NCBI GenBank assembly: GCA_965220265.1
Contig: CBDCPM010000004.1
Coordinates: 372,001 to 436,000, forward strand
DNA: 64,000 bases
From: Bin87 sp965220265
GTDB lineage: Bacteria > Chloroflexota > Dehalococcoidia > Lucifugimonadales > UBA3495
Direction of reading: 5' to 3'
This document shows positions 26,849-36,953 of this stretch, piece after piece. Both the position numbers and the translations under genes were made by a program. Within the stretch, counting starts at the first letter, position 1. Each line of letters begins with the position of its first letter. The notes under the pieces were generated by a model. The model made no database searches. It was not told the DNA's origin and saw only the letters and a list, made by a program, of their open reading frames with translations.

Positions 26849-28317
26849 GTAACTGTTCAGAGTTGGTGAGGTAAATTGGCCGAAGGCGGGCTGCCAGACG
26901 CTGGCACGGGTGGCGGTGGTTATGTCATATAGAGGGAGTGGATACTGAGAGTGACCTGACCACCGCCGACCGCGATTTCCTCATCGCCATCATCGCCCAA
27001 CTGCAGGCCACCGTTCTGGAACAGCAGCGGGTGATTGAGCGGTTGGAGCGGCGGATTGCCGAACTGGAAGGCCGGGCGAAGCCGGACGGCCCGCCCCGAA
27101 TGCCCGGCCTCAAGGCGAAATCGGGCCGCCAGCCGCCAGCGCAGCAGCAGCCCCGAAAGCAGCGACGCCACGGCTTCGCCCGCCCGCGCATGACACCGAC
27201 CCATCGGGTGGAGCACGTGGTGGAGAGCTGTCCCGATTGCGGGACGCACCTGTCCGGCGGCTGGGTCCAGCGCACCCGGGAAGTCATCGAGTTGCCGGTG
27301 GTTCCGGTGCAAGTCACCAAGCATGTCTTCATCGCCAGGACCTGCCCAGTGTGTCGGCGGCGCCGAGTGCCCACCGCGCAACTGGACGGCGTGACACTGG
27401 GGCGCCAACGCCTAGGCGTCAACCTGATCAGCCGCATCGCCACGCTACGGGAAGAAGGGCGCCTGCCGATCCGCAGTATCCAGTGGTATCTGCGCACCGT
27501 CCATCAGCTGCGCCTCAGCGTGGGGGCCATTGTGAGCGCCATTCACCAGACCGCGCAACAGGCCCAACCAGCGGTGGCCGCGATGGTGGACCGCATCCGC
27601 GCCAGCCCAGTGGTCCACGCCGACGAAACCGGCTGGCGTCAGAATGGGAACAACGGTTACGTGTGCGAGCCCTTGACCAATCACTTTCAGCACCCCCACC
27701 GAGCGCTACTTCCTGCGGCGGGGTCGGGGCAAGGCGGTGGTGGACGAAGCGCTGGGCGAGGCATTCTCCGGAGTACTGGTCAGCGATTTCTACGCCGCCT
27801 ACCACCATTACGATGGCCCCAAGCAACGGTGCTGGGCGCACCTGCTGCGGGACATCCACGACCTGGTGGCCCTCTACCTCAAAGAGGCCCCGCTGGCCCG
27901 CTGGGCGGCGGCAGTCCATCGACTCTACGAGGAAGCCAAAGCCTTCTCTCATCCTCAGGCACGACGACGGCGCACTGCTCAACTGGCCTTGGAGCGGAGG
28001 CTGCTGGCCATCTGCCGCCCTTTCCTGTCTGAGCCGTCGGCTGTCCAGGGCAAGCTGTGCCGGCGCATTGAGCGCCACATCAAGGAACTCTTCGTCTTCG
28101 TGGCCGAACCGGACGTGCCAGCGGACAACAACGCTGCCGAGCGCAGCCTGCGTCATCTGGTCATCAGCCGCAAGGTCAGCGGCGGCACCCGCTCGGAGCA
28201 GGGCACCGAGAGCAAGATGACGCTGGCATCCATCTTCGGCGCCTGGCGCGCCCAAGGACTAAATCCTCTCGCCGCCTGCCGTCAGCTGCTCGTTTCCCCT
28301 CGACTCTGAACTGTTAC
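26849..28317 (+). mobile_element. IS66-family element carrying only tnpC
   Basis: A 1,469-bp element with ends GTAACTGTTCAGAGTTG and, reversed, GTAACAGTTCAGAGTCG, flanked by a perfect 8-bp duplication GACAGCGG (26841-26848; 28318-28325). Only the tnpC-type gene is present, as in the ISBst12-like subgroup. Its left 22 bp match the 114-bp MITE end at 21 positions. Confidence 0.95.
26938..28309 (+). pseudogene. IS66-family TnpC transposase with one frameshift
   Basis: Starts at GTG 26938. It has a coiled-coil N-terminus (QQRVIERLERRIAELEG), a zinc-finger-like CPDCG...CPVC region, and catalytic HADETGWR. Near 27690 the frame shifts by one base within CAGCACCCCCACC; the continuation (TERYFLRRGRGKAVV, VSDFYAAYHHYDG, DNNAAERSLR) is in another frame and ends at 28309. 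All DDE residues are therefore present, but in two frames. Either it is newly inactivated or the base is a sequencing error. Confidence 0.85.
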
Positions 28318-28334
28318 GACAGCGGGTGTACCGC

Positions 28335-28800
28335 ATTTCGGGCCTGAGGGAGACAAACAACCAGTTAATCAGGGGAAAACACCGCAGTGGCGTTGTGGAA
28401 TTCGTCACCGCATCAGCCATGGCGTACTCTGCACCCGCGACAGTTCCTGCATCGGGCGACGCCGGACCAGGGGGCCCGACCCCTCGGGCCAGCTTGCGGA
28501 CCATCTTCTTCACGTTGTGGGCCAGTGCTGCCGTGTAACCCTCATAGTCCACTTTCCACAGTCCTCGCAGTCGGGATTTGTCTCATCCCAATCGATTCAG
28601 GGCAGCGAAGGTTCCTTCTGCAATGTTCGCCGCCGAAACCGCTCTCGCTGGTACGCAGCAGTCTGGTTGCGTTCTCTGGCCCTCAGGCAGACGGGGTGGT
28701 ACATCGTAAGGCCGACGTAGCGGCGTTTTTGTCCCGGTAGGAGGCCGGTGTCCTTCACTGGGCACGCCAGGCAGTCTTTTTGGTGTGCGAAGTACTGATA
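28335..28800 (-). pseudogene. C-terminal remnant of a DDE transposase (IS1182-like)
   Basis: Minus-strand pieces read CLACPVKDTGLLPGQKRRYV, then LRGLWKVDYEGYTAALAHNV and KKMVRKLARGVGPPGP, separated by a stop and a frameshift. The Cys pair and the RGLWKV...AHN region fit the last third of an IS1182-type transposase. No ends are recognisable; it lies between the IS66 and IS21 elements. Confidence 0.55.
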
Positions 28801-28950
28801 TGCACCGTCTGTCGATTTTCAGAGTCATTGATCCGACATTTTCAAGGTCATTGACCCACTCTGGGAGCGCGGTGAAGTGACAAATATCAGTTTGCTGTTG
28901 GCAGGTCAATCACCCCCTTTGGTGCCCAGCAGGGCGCGGTGCGGCGATAA

Positions 28951-29672
28951 TCACTCTCGGTAGCTGGTGCCTTCGATGACGATCTGGTAGCTGGCGTTGG
29001 CCAGCCGGTCCAGGGCGCTGTTGCCCAGGATGGGGTCATCGAAGAGGCTGAGCCATTCGTCCACGGCACGGTTGCTGGTGATGACGAAGCTGGACGCTCG
29101 ATGCCGGTTGAGGATGAGTTCGTAGAGGTCGGCGGACTGTTGGGCGGTCAGGCCATGGAGTCCCAGGTCATCGAGGATGAGCAGGTCGGGCGTGAGGAAA
29201 GACCGGAAGGCGGGTCTGTTGAGTTGTCCACTCTGGCCTGGGTCATGGCTCTGAAGAAGTCGCCAGCGTGGACGAAACGGACGGTATGTCCGGCGCGGAT
29301 GGCGGCGTAGCCCAGAGCCTGGGCGAAGAAACTCTTGCCGACGCCAGCCGGACCTACCAAGAGGACGTGCTCGTGCTTATCCAGCAACTCCAGGGAGAAG
29401 ACGGCGTCCAGCAAACGGCGATCCAGGGTAATTGACGCTGACCAGTCGAAGTCCTCCAGGCGGCAGGTCTCCTCGAAACCGTCGCCCTGCAGCCGGAGTT
29501 CGGTGCGCCGGTGAGCGCGGCGATTGACCTCGTCGCTGAGGATGATTTCCAGGAATGAGGCGTAGTCCAGCTGCTCCCTTCGGGCCAGGGCGATACGCTC
29601 GGGCAGGGTGGCCGCCAAGGCGCCCAGTTTGAGGCTCTTGAGCAGGGGAGTGAGTTCGGTGGTGCGGGTCAT
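28951..29672 (-). pseudogene. istB: IstB transposition ATPase, one frameshift
   Basis: The protein begins MTRTTELTPLLKSLKLG and has the Walker A motif VGPAGVGKSFFAQALG. After QARVDN the frame shifts by one base near 29215; the second part (AFRSFLTPDLLILDDLGLHG with Walker B, then TAQQSADLYELILNRH and FVITSNRAVDEWL) ends at 28951. It assists IstA by binding target DNA. Eleven bp separate it from istA. Confidence 0.85.
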
Positions 29673-30480
29673 GGGTAATCTCCTCAGGCTGACTGCGCGC
29701 GCTGGCTTGCGGTGTAAGCGAAGACTGTACCGGGACGGGCGCAGCGGCCCGGCGGCATCGGCAAGGGCAGTTGGGGCGTGGTCTCCAGCTCCAGGGCCTG
29801 CACCAGGATGCGTTCCACGCGGCGGACGTCGATGAGGTCCACCGCCAGGGCCCGCTGGCAGGCAGCGTCCAGACGCTGCGCCGTGTAACGCTCGCCCAGG
29901 CGTAGCAGCTTGTGCCCCTGACGGATCCTGGACCAGGGCAGGGGACCCTCGAAGAGACGCTGGGCAAATTCAGCCACCGCCGGCCCCAGCTGCACCCGCG
30001 CTGCGCTTGATGCGGTCCGGCGCTCTGGTAGTGTAGGCGGACAGCTCGGCGGGATAGTCGTCGGCGTCGGTGGAGCGGCCGCCTCTGGGCTGGCGGAGGT
30101 GGGTCTTGATCAGCTGACCCCGGTGGTAGATGTGTACCAGCTTGCTGCCCACCCTGATTTCCACCTGCTGACCTGGCGGGCAGACGTCCGGCGGCACCGA
30201 GTACAGCGCCTGCTGACACTGGATGTGATGGTCCTGATGCACCTTGGCGGTGCGCCAGTGGGCAATCTCGTAGGGCTCGCCGTCCCAGGGCAGCAGGGTA
30301 TGACGCTCCTCATCTTGGAAAACCACCAGGGGCTTCTTGCGGGTGGTGCCATGGATCCGCATCCCAGCCACCTCCAGACACCACTTCGGCGCCGCCGCTC
30401 TCACGTGGACGAACCCGTCGAAATCAGCGCCCTTGAAGAAGCGCTCCCGTGCATGGGGCACTCCCAACTAACCAGGGTCG

Positions 30481-31908
30481 TCACGCAGCCACTGGTGCGC
30501 CAGGAGGTGCGTGCGTGGCGTGTCCCTGGTCATCGGAAAGAGGCACCAACTGGTAGCCCAGTTGGGCCGCCCGGCGCTTGGCCGCGCGCAATGCGCGCTG
30601 TTGATACTGACTTTCGTAGTATTCGGCGCCAGCATCCGCGTACTCCTGGCCGTACCGCAGCATGGAATAGATGAGCCTCGCCAGCTTATGTGCCGTGGCG
30701 GTGATGGCCTTGGGCGCACCCATCTGTGCCTTCTTCCGGCGCAGGAAGGCGCCCAGGGCGCTGTCGGAGCGGTGCAGCCCATGGGCGGCCAGACGCAATG
30801 CCGCGGCCGTCCGGCTCGCGCTGGGCTTGGTCTTTGAGCTCAGGACCCGGCCACCGGTGATACGGTGGTCGGGGCTCAGCCCCAACCAGGACGCGAAGTG
30901 CTTGGCGCTGGGCCATTTCGTCAGGTCAGTGCCAATCTCGCTGATCACCTTGAGCACCGTAAAGCCGTCGATGCCGTCGATCTGGGTCAGGTCCACCCCC
31001 GTCATCCGGTACAGGTGTGCCCTGATGTCGAAGCGGGGTGCGTTGCCCTGACTGCGTCGCCGGCCATTGTCGGCCGGAGACCCGCCATCGCTGAGGTCCT
31101 CGAACCGCTCCAACTGGGCTTCAATCTCCCAGTCGCACTCGGCAATCTTATCGTGATAGAACCGGTACAGTTCCAGGGCCTGGGTCAGCTCGAAGATGTG
31201 CTCCTCCCGCCAGTGCCCCTGCAACGACTTGGCGATCGTGGCTTCGTCTGCTTTCATGCCAGGACGACGAAACTGCGCCAGCTTTCGGGGGTCCCGTTCG
31301 CCGTCCACGATGGCCTCGATAATGTCCATCCCGGTCCTGCCGGTGATGTTGCTGATCACGTGCTGGAGCTTCACGTTCATCTGGGTCAGCGCCTTCTGCA
31401 TATGCTGGATATGATGGGACGCGTACTGTACCAGCATGGCCCGCGGTCGCAGGTAGCTGCGCCGACGTCGGATCTCCGCGTCGGGGCGCAAGGCTCCCGA
31501 CAGCAGTCCGTAGGTGTGCAGCTGCTGCAGCCATTGGCAGTCCCGCACGTCGGTCTTGCGCCCGGACACGTTCTTGATGCGCCGCGGGTCCACCAGCATC
31601 ACCTGGAACCCACGCTCTTCGAGTACCCCGAACAGCGGTATCCAGTACACGCCGGTGGACTCCATGACTACGGTCGCCACGCCGCACTCCACCAGCCAGT
31701 CCACCAGGCGATAGAGGTCCGCCGTGAAGGCCTCAAACTCTCGCACCGGCGGCTCCGCGCGGTCCGCAGGCACCGCCACTAAATGGCTGGTGGCGCCCAC
31801 GTCGATGCCCGCCGCGTTCAGGTTCAACTGGGACCGCTCCGCCGGTAGACGCTGCCGCTCCCCTGCGGTCTTTCCCACCGGTTTCGCGCTCCTCTGGCGT
31901 GTCGTCAT
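30481..31908 (-). CDS. IS110-family DEDD transposase
   Basis: A 475-residue recombinase starting at ATG 31908 (MTTRQRSAKPVGK). The RuvC-like DEDD residues lie in AAGIDVGATSHLV, VVMESTGVYWIP and KTDVRDCQWLQQL. The C-terminal Transposase_20 domain has LTQIDGIDGFTVLKVI and the serine region HRITGGRVLSSKTK. It looks intact and could be active. Confidence 0.92.
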   Translation of the reverse strand: MTTRQRSAKPVGKTAGERQRLPAERSQLNLNAAGIDVGATSHLVAVPADRAEPPVREFEAFTADLYRLVDWLVECGVATVVMESTGVYWIPLFGVLEERGFQVMLVDPRRIKNVSGRKTDVRDCQWLQQLHTYGLLSGALRPDAEIRRRRSYLRPRAMLVQYASHHIQHMQKALTQMNVKLQHVISNITGRTGMDIIEAIVDGERDPRKLAQFRRPGMKADEATIAKSLQGHWREEHIFELTQALELYRFYHDKIAECDWEIEAQLERFEDLSDGGSPADNGRRRSQGNAPRFDIRAHLYRMTGVDLTQIDGIDGFTVLKVISEIGTDLTKWPSAKHFASWLGLSPDHRITGGRVLSSKTKPSASRTAAALRLAAHGLHRSDSALGAFLRRKKAQMGAPKAITATAHKLARLIYSMLRYGQEYADAGAEYYESQYQQRALRAAKRRAAQLGYQLVPLSDDQGHATHAPPGAPVAA

Positions 31909-32176
31909 CCTATCCCCTCCAGCGTTGCAGCGTAGGCGCATCGCCGGAGGGAGTCACGGACAATAGCCACTCTCCCAAACGGGATCGCCCTGATTGGGGC
32001 GTCACCAATGATGCCGCCGTAAGACTACCGGACCATGCTTTACGCCGGGCAGCAAGCGCCAATGCCCTCTCGGTCTTGGTCCGGACGACACGCCTCGCCA
32101 AGAGCTTACACGTATGCCCCAGCCTCGTCAGTTAGTTTCCTCTGCACGGCCCGGGCGCGGGCATAATGATGCTTTA
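31909..32176 (-). ncRNA. Probable IS110 bridge-RNA region (5' non-coding end)
   Basis: IS110 members encode a bridge RNA in the non-coding end upstream of the transposase. This 268-nt stretch has no reading frame. On the minus strand it can form CGCCC-CAATCA-GGGCG and GGGAG...CTCCC with an 18-nt loop. Part of that loop ends GACTCCC, which is complementary to the GGGAGT target side except at one base. The guide assignment is speculative. Confidence 0.4.
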
Positions 32177-33049
32177 CGCTCCACCTTGGGCTTGTCCTTG
32201 GGGTGGCCCGCCCTCGCCGGATCGGGGATGAAACCCCGGTGCTGGGCGTACTCCAGAAACCCCTTGGTGAAGTGGGGATGCAACGGGTCGGTGCCCACCA
32301 CTGCGGCGGGGAAATTATCGATCACCAGGTACTTGGGCATTCCACCGAAGAAAGCCCACGGCGCCTCCAGTCCGGCGATGACGTCCTCCAGCTGCTGACT
32401 CTGCATGGGCCACACGAAGCAATGCCGAGAGTGGCACAGTACGATGATCATGGCCCACACCGCCTGGCGGCGACCGGTCACTGGGTCCGTAATCATCCCC
32501 AGCCGACCAAAGTCAGCCTCCGCCACCTCACCCGGTGGGGTGTCCTCCATCCGCACCGTGGTCTTGCTGCGCTTGCGCCAGTTGCGTTTCAAAATGAAAC
32601 GGCGCAGCGACGGATACGATACTGCGCACCCTCGGACGGCCAGCAGCTCATGAATGCGGGTCATCTGCAGCCGGTCGTTGGCGATCCACTGGTAGATCTG
32701 ATCCGCCCAGGGCTCCAGCAGATCCTGCCGGGGCGTCGCCACTCGCCGCGGCCCCGACTGGCTGATGCCAGCCAGCTGGCTCAACTGCTCTTCAGCGGGA
32801 ACGGGCCCGTCTCGGGCGATGCCCTCAGCCTTTGCCGCCGCCAGGTACTTGCGCACCGTATTACGGGACAGCCCGGTACCCGCCGCGATCTCCCGCGGGC
32901 CTACTCCCGCCTGCCAGCGGCGGATGATCTCTTGTATTTCCATTCAGGGAACCTCCCGGTATGCCATCGCTGCACCTCAAACACGAAGTGCGGCAATGGT
33001 CGCCGATGCGGCTCCCAAGGTGGCCTAATGACCCTGAAAATCCCGGTCA

Positions 33050-34502
33050 AAGACTGTGAACATTTCGCGGTTTATCGGGTCATAGTCGGTGAACAATGAC
33101 AACCACCGACGAGGCCGCGGTCACCGTCACCGACGACGAGCCGTCCAGCACCAACGGCCGCCCGGGCGCGCCGCGCTCGCCGAACCTCAGTTCGGGCGAC
33201 GGCAAGGTGATCATGCAGTGGTTGCCACCGAGGCTCAGTGGCGGCCGGCCGATCCTGCGCTACGAGTACCGCCTGGGCGCGGAGTTCTTCGGCAAGCCGT
33301 GAGATCCCGATTACGGACAGCGCGCCGGGCAGGGCCAATCACGGCCGGTACGAGATAGCGCATCCGAACGGAAGTTACGCGATCGTCTATCTGCGGGCGG
33401 TGAACGATCAGGGAGCGGGCCCCGACGTGCATCGGGGCACGATGCCGTTCGCGGGCGCACCCGGGCCGCCAGGCGATTTCAGCGGGACGTTGATCTCGGA
33501 TAACGAATTCAGGCCGTCGTGGACCGATCCGGCGGCGGCTCCCGGCGTGACCATCACGGGATACAACATCGGCGGATCGCCCGACGGGGTGTCGGACTGG
33601 GGTCAACGTACCTACAACATTACGGTACCCGGCACGACCTCGATGACGGGCCGGATCGGGCTCCGCACAGGTTACTTCCGGATCCGGGCACAGTTCCAGG
33701 TGGACACGCCGACGGTGGTCGACGGAACTGAGTTCAGTGGGGGGATGAGCGAAACGTCGCCGGTCGTCCGGCTCGGCACGGGGGAGGTTTCGTTGACCCG
33801 GTGCTGCCGCAGATCCGTGTCTGGGACGCCTTTGTGCGGGAAGGCAGGGACGCGGCCGTGGACTTCACGGTGGGACTGTTCCCGGCCGCGACGTCGACGG
33901 TGACGGTGGACTACCGCACCGAGGACATCCGAGCGACCACGCCCAACGACTACCAGGAGACGTCCGGGACGCTGACCTTCGCGCCGGGTGAGACGGAAAA
34001 GATCGTGTCGGTGCCGATCGTCGACGACGACGCGGAGGGCAGCGGCAAGTCGTTCGCGCTGCTGCTGAGCAACGTCTCGGGCGCGCGTCTCGGAGACGAA
34101 GGCACAGCCGGCATGATCTACAACGAGGAGGACGTGCTCGCGGGCTTCACGCTGGTGGACGCGGCGGCGGCGGATGTCGGGTCGCTTGCGGACGGGGCCG
34201 AAGTCATGCTGGACGATCCGGCGAACGGACAGTACGGGGTCAGGGAGGAGACGGTGCCGGAAGCGGCGATTGGGAGCATCCGGCTGGAGCTGTCAGGGGC
34301 GAAGACGGTGACCAGCACGGACAACGAGGCGCCATACACGCTGTACGCGGACGGCGGCGGCACGGTTCAGGGCGAGGCGCTGCCGCCGGGTGTCTACACG
34401 CTGCAGGCGACCGCATATCCCGAAACCAATCGCGGGGGCAGCGCGCTGCAGACGGTATCGTTGTCGTTAACGGTGACGGCGGCGACGGAAGATGAGGATT
34501 AG
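33050..34502 (+). pseudogene. Surface protein with FnIII and Calx-beta domains, two frameshifts
   Basis: Three consecutive frames make one protein. The first (to 33301) has AVTVTDDEPSS and an FnIII start (PRSPNLSSGDGKVIMQWLPP). A frameshift at GKP|EIPITD leads to the FnIII end and a second FnIII (TGYNIGGSPDGVSDWG). A second frameshift near 33800 leads to a Calx-beta domain (VDFTVGLFPAATSTVTVDYR, TLTFAPGETEKIVSVPIVDD) and a C-terminal domain with GSIRLELSGAKTV and APYTLYADGG. The 5' end is cut by IS21. It is probably a former adhesin; whether the shifts are real or sequencing errors is open. Confidence 0.75.
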
Positions 34503-34710
34503 TATTACAGCCGCGCTTTGTAGGAAGGACTCATGTCGCTGACCGTGCCCGAAGTTAGACGGCTGTTATGCACGCTGCTGTGACTACTTTATGAGAGCAC
34601 TGACCTGCCTATATGGTAGCCGTGGTGGAGCCGGTGGCACCAAGCCCGATCCTTGGAATCCCTTACAAGAGACTCTTTCAGAGGCCCTCAATTCAAGTGC
34701 AACTGTAATA
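34503..34710 (+). mobile_element. 208-bp MITE (second family), copy 1
   Basis: Begins TATTACAGCCGCGCTT and ends, reversed, TATTACAGTTGCACTT. Flanked by TTAG at 34499-34502 and 34711-34714. It contains no gene. A copy interrupted by two IS5 elements is at 57522-59490. It is inserted exactly at the stop codon of the preceding gene. Confidence 0.88.
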
Positions 34711-35045
34711 TTAGGGAGCATCGCAGTCGGCGACATTAGGGGTGGCCATCGACCCGACCTCGCTGACGGTTGACGAGGGCCAGAGCAACACCTACACGGT
34801 GGAGCTGAAGAGCCAGCCGTCTGGCGACGTCACCATCGCCATCAGCGGCCACTCGGAATCGGACGTCACCCTGCCCGGCGCAGGCCTGAGCGCCGACCAC
34901 AAGCTGACCTTCACGACCTCGAACTGGAGCGAGGCCCAAACGGTGGCAGTTACCGCGGCCGAGGACGACAGCGCGGACCAGGATGCCGATGTGACCCTGG
35001 TCCACGCCATCAGCAGCGCGGACGACGCGGGCTGCGAGGCCCTAG
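34711..35045 (+). pseudogene. Calx-beta-like repeat fragment
   Basis: After about 30 bp, 34742-35041 encodes AIDPTSLTVDEGQSNTYTVE, LKSQPSGDVTIAISGHSESD and SNWSEAQTVAVTAAEDDSA, the same repeat type as the surface-protein fragment at 18934-19216 but on the other strand. It ends at the CTAG of IS1182 copy 2. It may be the 3' continuation of the FnIII/Calx-beta gene before the MITE inserted. Confidence 0.65.
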
Positions 35046-36871
35046 AAGTCGGGCCGGAAAGGCTGGTTTGGGAAGTGGGATTGGGGCAGTAAAGCCGACG
35101 TGAGGAATGCCAGCGACCAGATGTGGCCGAGCTGGATTGCGCGGAATGTGGCGACGGTATTGACGACCTCAGCGCCGATGACGTGGTTGCCGAGCGGGTC
35201 GTCGCCGGTATCGTCCGTAAGACCCAGTTTGCCCGCCATCAGCGTCAGATTGGCCACCGTGGCTGCCCGATACAGCTGGAACTTCGTCTTCACCCGTCCG
35301 AAGTAGCGCGCCTGCCGGATGCCCAGTTGCTCCAGCCGCGCCAACCGATGCTCCACCACCACCCGTAGCTGACGGTACTCATCATAGTCGGCGCTCTGCT
35401 GCAAAGCGCGGGCCTGTTGCAACCGGGCTTCCTGCGGATGGATTTGCACCCTCCGCCCTCTACGGCCTTTGGCTGCAATGCATTGCGACCGCAGCGGACA
35501 AACTCCACACACCGCCCCGTGGAATTGGAAAGCCTGCAATTGATGGACGCGTCCCGTCCGGTCGGTGCGTTTCCCGACGGGGACAATGGTGTGAGTAACC
35601 TGGCCCGCCGGACAGGTGCAACTGCCTGCTGCCAGGTCAAGGTGGAAGTCATTCTTGGGGAAGTGCTTCCGGTTGGGACGCCCCGGCACTTTGGCCACCA
35701 GCTTGCGTCCCGCATCAGCGAAAGCCTGCCGCGTCCCACCGTCGCCGTAGGCGGTGTCGCCCAGGGCTGCGGTAACCAAGACCTCAGCATTGGCTTCACT
35801 CTGTTCCACCAAGTCCAATGCCCCCAGATTGTCGGGGGCGTTGCCTGGCAGCATGTCCACCGCGGCAATCAACTGGGTGTCCGTGTCCACCACAATGGCC
35901 GCTTGGTGCCCGTCAAAGCGCTTGCTGCTGCTCTTGCGACCGTGGCGCATCTCTGGATCATGCACCGACATCATCCGGTCCCGGCTCACACCCTCCTTGA
36001 GGCTCACCCCACCATCCCCGTGGCCGTCATCATCGCCACCCTTGCGCTCCACATCCTGTAGCAGCAACTGTCCCAACAACTCCGCAGCCTCCACTATCTC
36101 CCGCCGTTGGACGCTGTGTGTATCCAGCATGTCCCGCGCCTGCCGCGCCAACTCCAGCAGCCGGTCCGCGTCCGCCACAACCTCCGCCAACAGCTTCCGC
36201 CGCTCCCGCTTGCTCGACCAGTCGATGGCCGCCTCGCCCTTCACGCTGCTGCCCAGGTACCGCTGGTAGCCCTGGGCCTCAGCCCATGCTTTGACGGTGG
36301 TCCTATCCACCGCCGCCAGCGCCCGCAGCAGTTTCACCATCCCGTCCGCCAGCAGATTGTAGGTGTCCTTCACCGCCCCACGTCCCAGAATGTAGGTCGT
36401 GTCCAACGCTACCCGCAGGCTCCGCCGCTTCAGATACCCTGTCTCCCGCGCCAGTCGCAGGCTCCGCTCAAACACCTCACGCACCTGGTCGCGCAGTATC
36501 AACTGGCCGCGGAACACCTGCAGTGTGCTCTTGGCAAAGGGCCGGTCCTCCACCTCAATCCCCAGGGCCACCTTCCCCAGGGCCACCTTCCCCAGGGCCA
36601 CCTTCCAACGGATGTCGAAGTCGCCTCTCGCCTTGGCCTCGGCGTCGCTCACCTTGTCGTAGGTCTGTAACAGCAACGCCGTCGCCAGCAGGCTGGGCGG
36701 CACACTGGTGCGCCCATTATCCAGACAGTAGAACTCGGCAAAGTCGGCGTCACGGAACAGTTGGCCACGCAAGGAGGCCAGCAAACCGTAGAAGGTGTCC
36801 TTGCCTACGTAGTCCAGATACATCCGGTCGGCTTCCCACAGTCCCCGCTGCTCAGTTCGCTCGCCCAGCAT
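35042..36871 (-). CDS. IS1182-family transposase, copy 2
   Basis: A complete 609-residue protein nearly identical to copy 3 apart from repeat number: three KVALG units here. Catalytic residues as in copy 1 (ALDTTYILG, LGDTAYGDGGTR, VVEHRLARLEQLG). The stop codon TAG is part of the target CTAG, so the element itself has no stop. Confidence 0.92.
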   Translation of the reverse strand: MLGERTEQRGLWEADRMYLDYVGKDTFYGLLASLRGQLFRDADFAEFYCLDNGRTSVPPSLLATALLLQTYDKVSDAEAKARGDFDIRWKVALGKVALGKVALGIEVEDRPFAKSTLQVFRGQLILRDQVREVFERSLRLARETGYLKRRSLRVALDTTYILGRGAVKDTYNLLADGMVKLLRALAAVDRTTVKAWAEAQGYQRYLGSSVKGEAAIDWSSKRERRKLLAEVVADADRLLELARQARDMLDTHSVQRREIVEAAELLGQLLLQDVERKGGDDDGHGDGGVSLKEGVSRDRMMSVHDPEMRHGRKSSSKRFDGHQAAIVVDTDTQLIAAVDMLPGNAPDNLGALDLVEQSEANAEVLVTAALGDTAYGDGGTRQAFADAGRKLVAKVPGRPNRKHFPKNDFHLDLAAGSCTCPAGQVTHTIVPVGKRTDRTGRVHQLQAFQFHGAVCGVCPLRSQCIAAKGRRGRRVQIHPQEARLQQARALQQSADYDEYRQLRVVVEHRLARLEQLGIRQARYFGRVKTKFQLYRAATVANLTLMAGKLGLTDDTGDDPLGNHVIGAEVVNTVATFRAIQLGHIWSLAFLTSALLPQSHFPNQPFRPDF

Positions 36872-36950
36872 TGCACTCCCCCACTCCGTTGACTGGCATG
36901 ACCCGGAGTATCACCCTATCCCCAATCAGCCGGGGTTTCCGGCCAGAGTT
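35046..36950 (-). mobile_element. IS1182-family element, copy 2
   Basis: A 1,905-bp element; ends AAGTCGGGCCGGAAA and, reversed, AACTCTGGCCGGAAA. CTAG at 35042-35045 and 36951-36954. The right CTAG is formed by the border of the adjacent IS630 (c-TA-g), so IS1182 landed on the IS630 edge. Confidence 0.93.
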
Positions 36951-36953
36951 CTA

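Larger units (their letters stand above)
30466..32176 (-). mobile_element. IS110-family element, copy 1
   Basis: About 1,711 bp inserted in istA at GAGCG|GGGAGT. There are no terminal inverted repeats, as expected for IS110. The borders were set by restoring the istA frame. The 268 bp upstream of the transposase are non-coding. Confidence 0.85.
29684..32943 (-). pseudogene. istA: IstA transposase, interrupted by IS110 and frameshifted
   Basis: The N-terminal part (32943-32177) has the HTH REIAAGTGLSRNTVRKYL and the catalytic core up to HPKDKPKVER (Asp in EADFGRLG, Asp in VIDNF). IS110 interrupts it; removing 30466-32176 joins VER to GVPHARERFFKG, in frame for 421 codons. A further frameshift near 29995 separates this from the C-terminal part (GPAVAEFAQRLFEG ... 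TASQRAQSA) ending at 29684. Confidence 0.85.
28810..33049 (-). mobile_element. IS21-family element, interrupted by an IS110 element
   Basis: Encodes istA and istB on the minus strand. Ends share GATTTTCAGRGTCATT in inverted orientation (left about 28810-28833, right about 33026-33049), with a second subterminal copy at the left (GACATTTTCAAGGTCATTGA), typical of IS21. No clear target duplication was found, so the borders are approximate. It separates a transposase remnant from the FnIII/Calx-beta gene. Confidence 0.8.
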
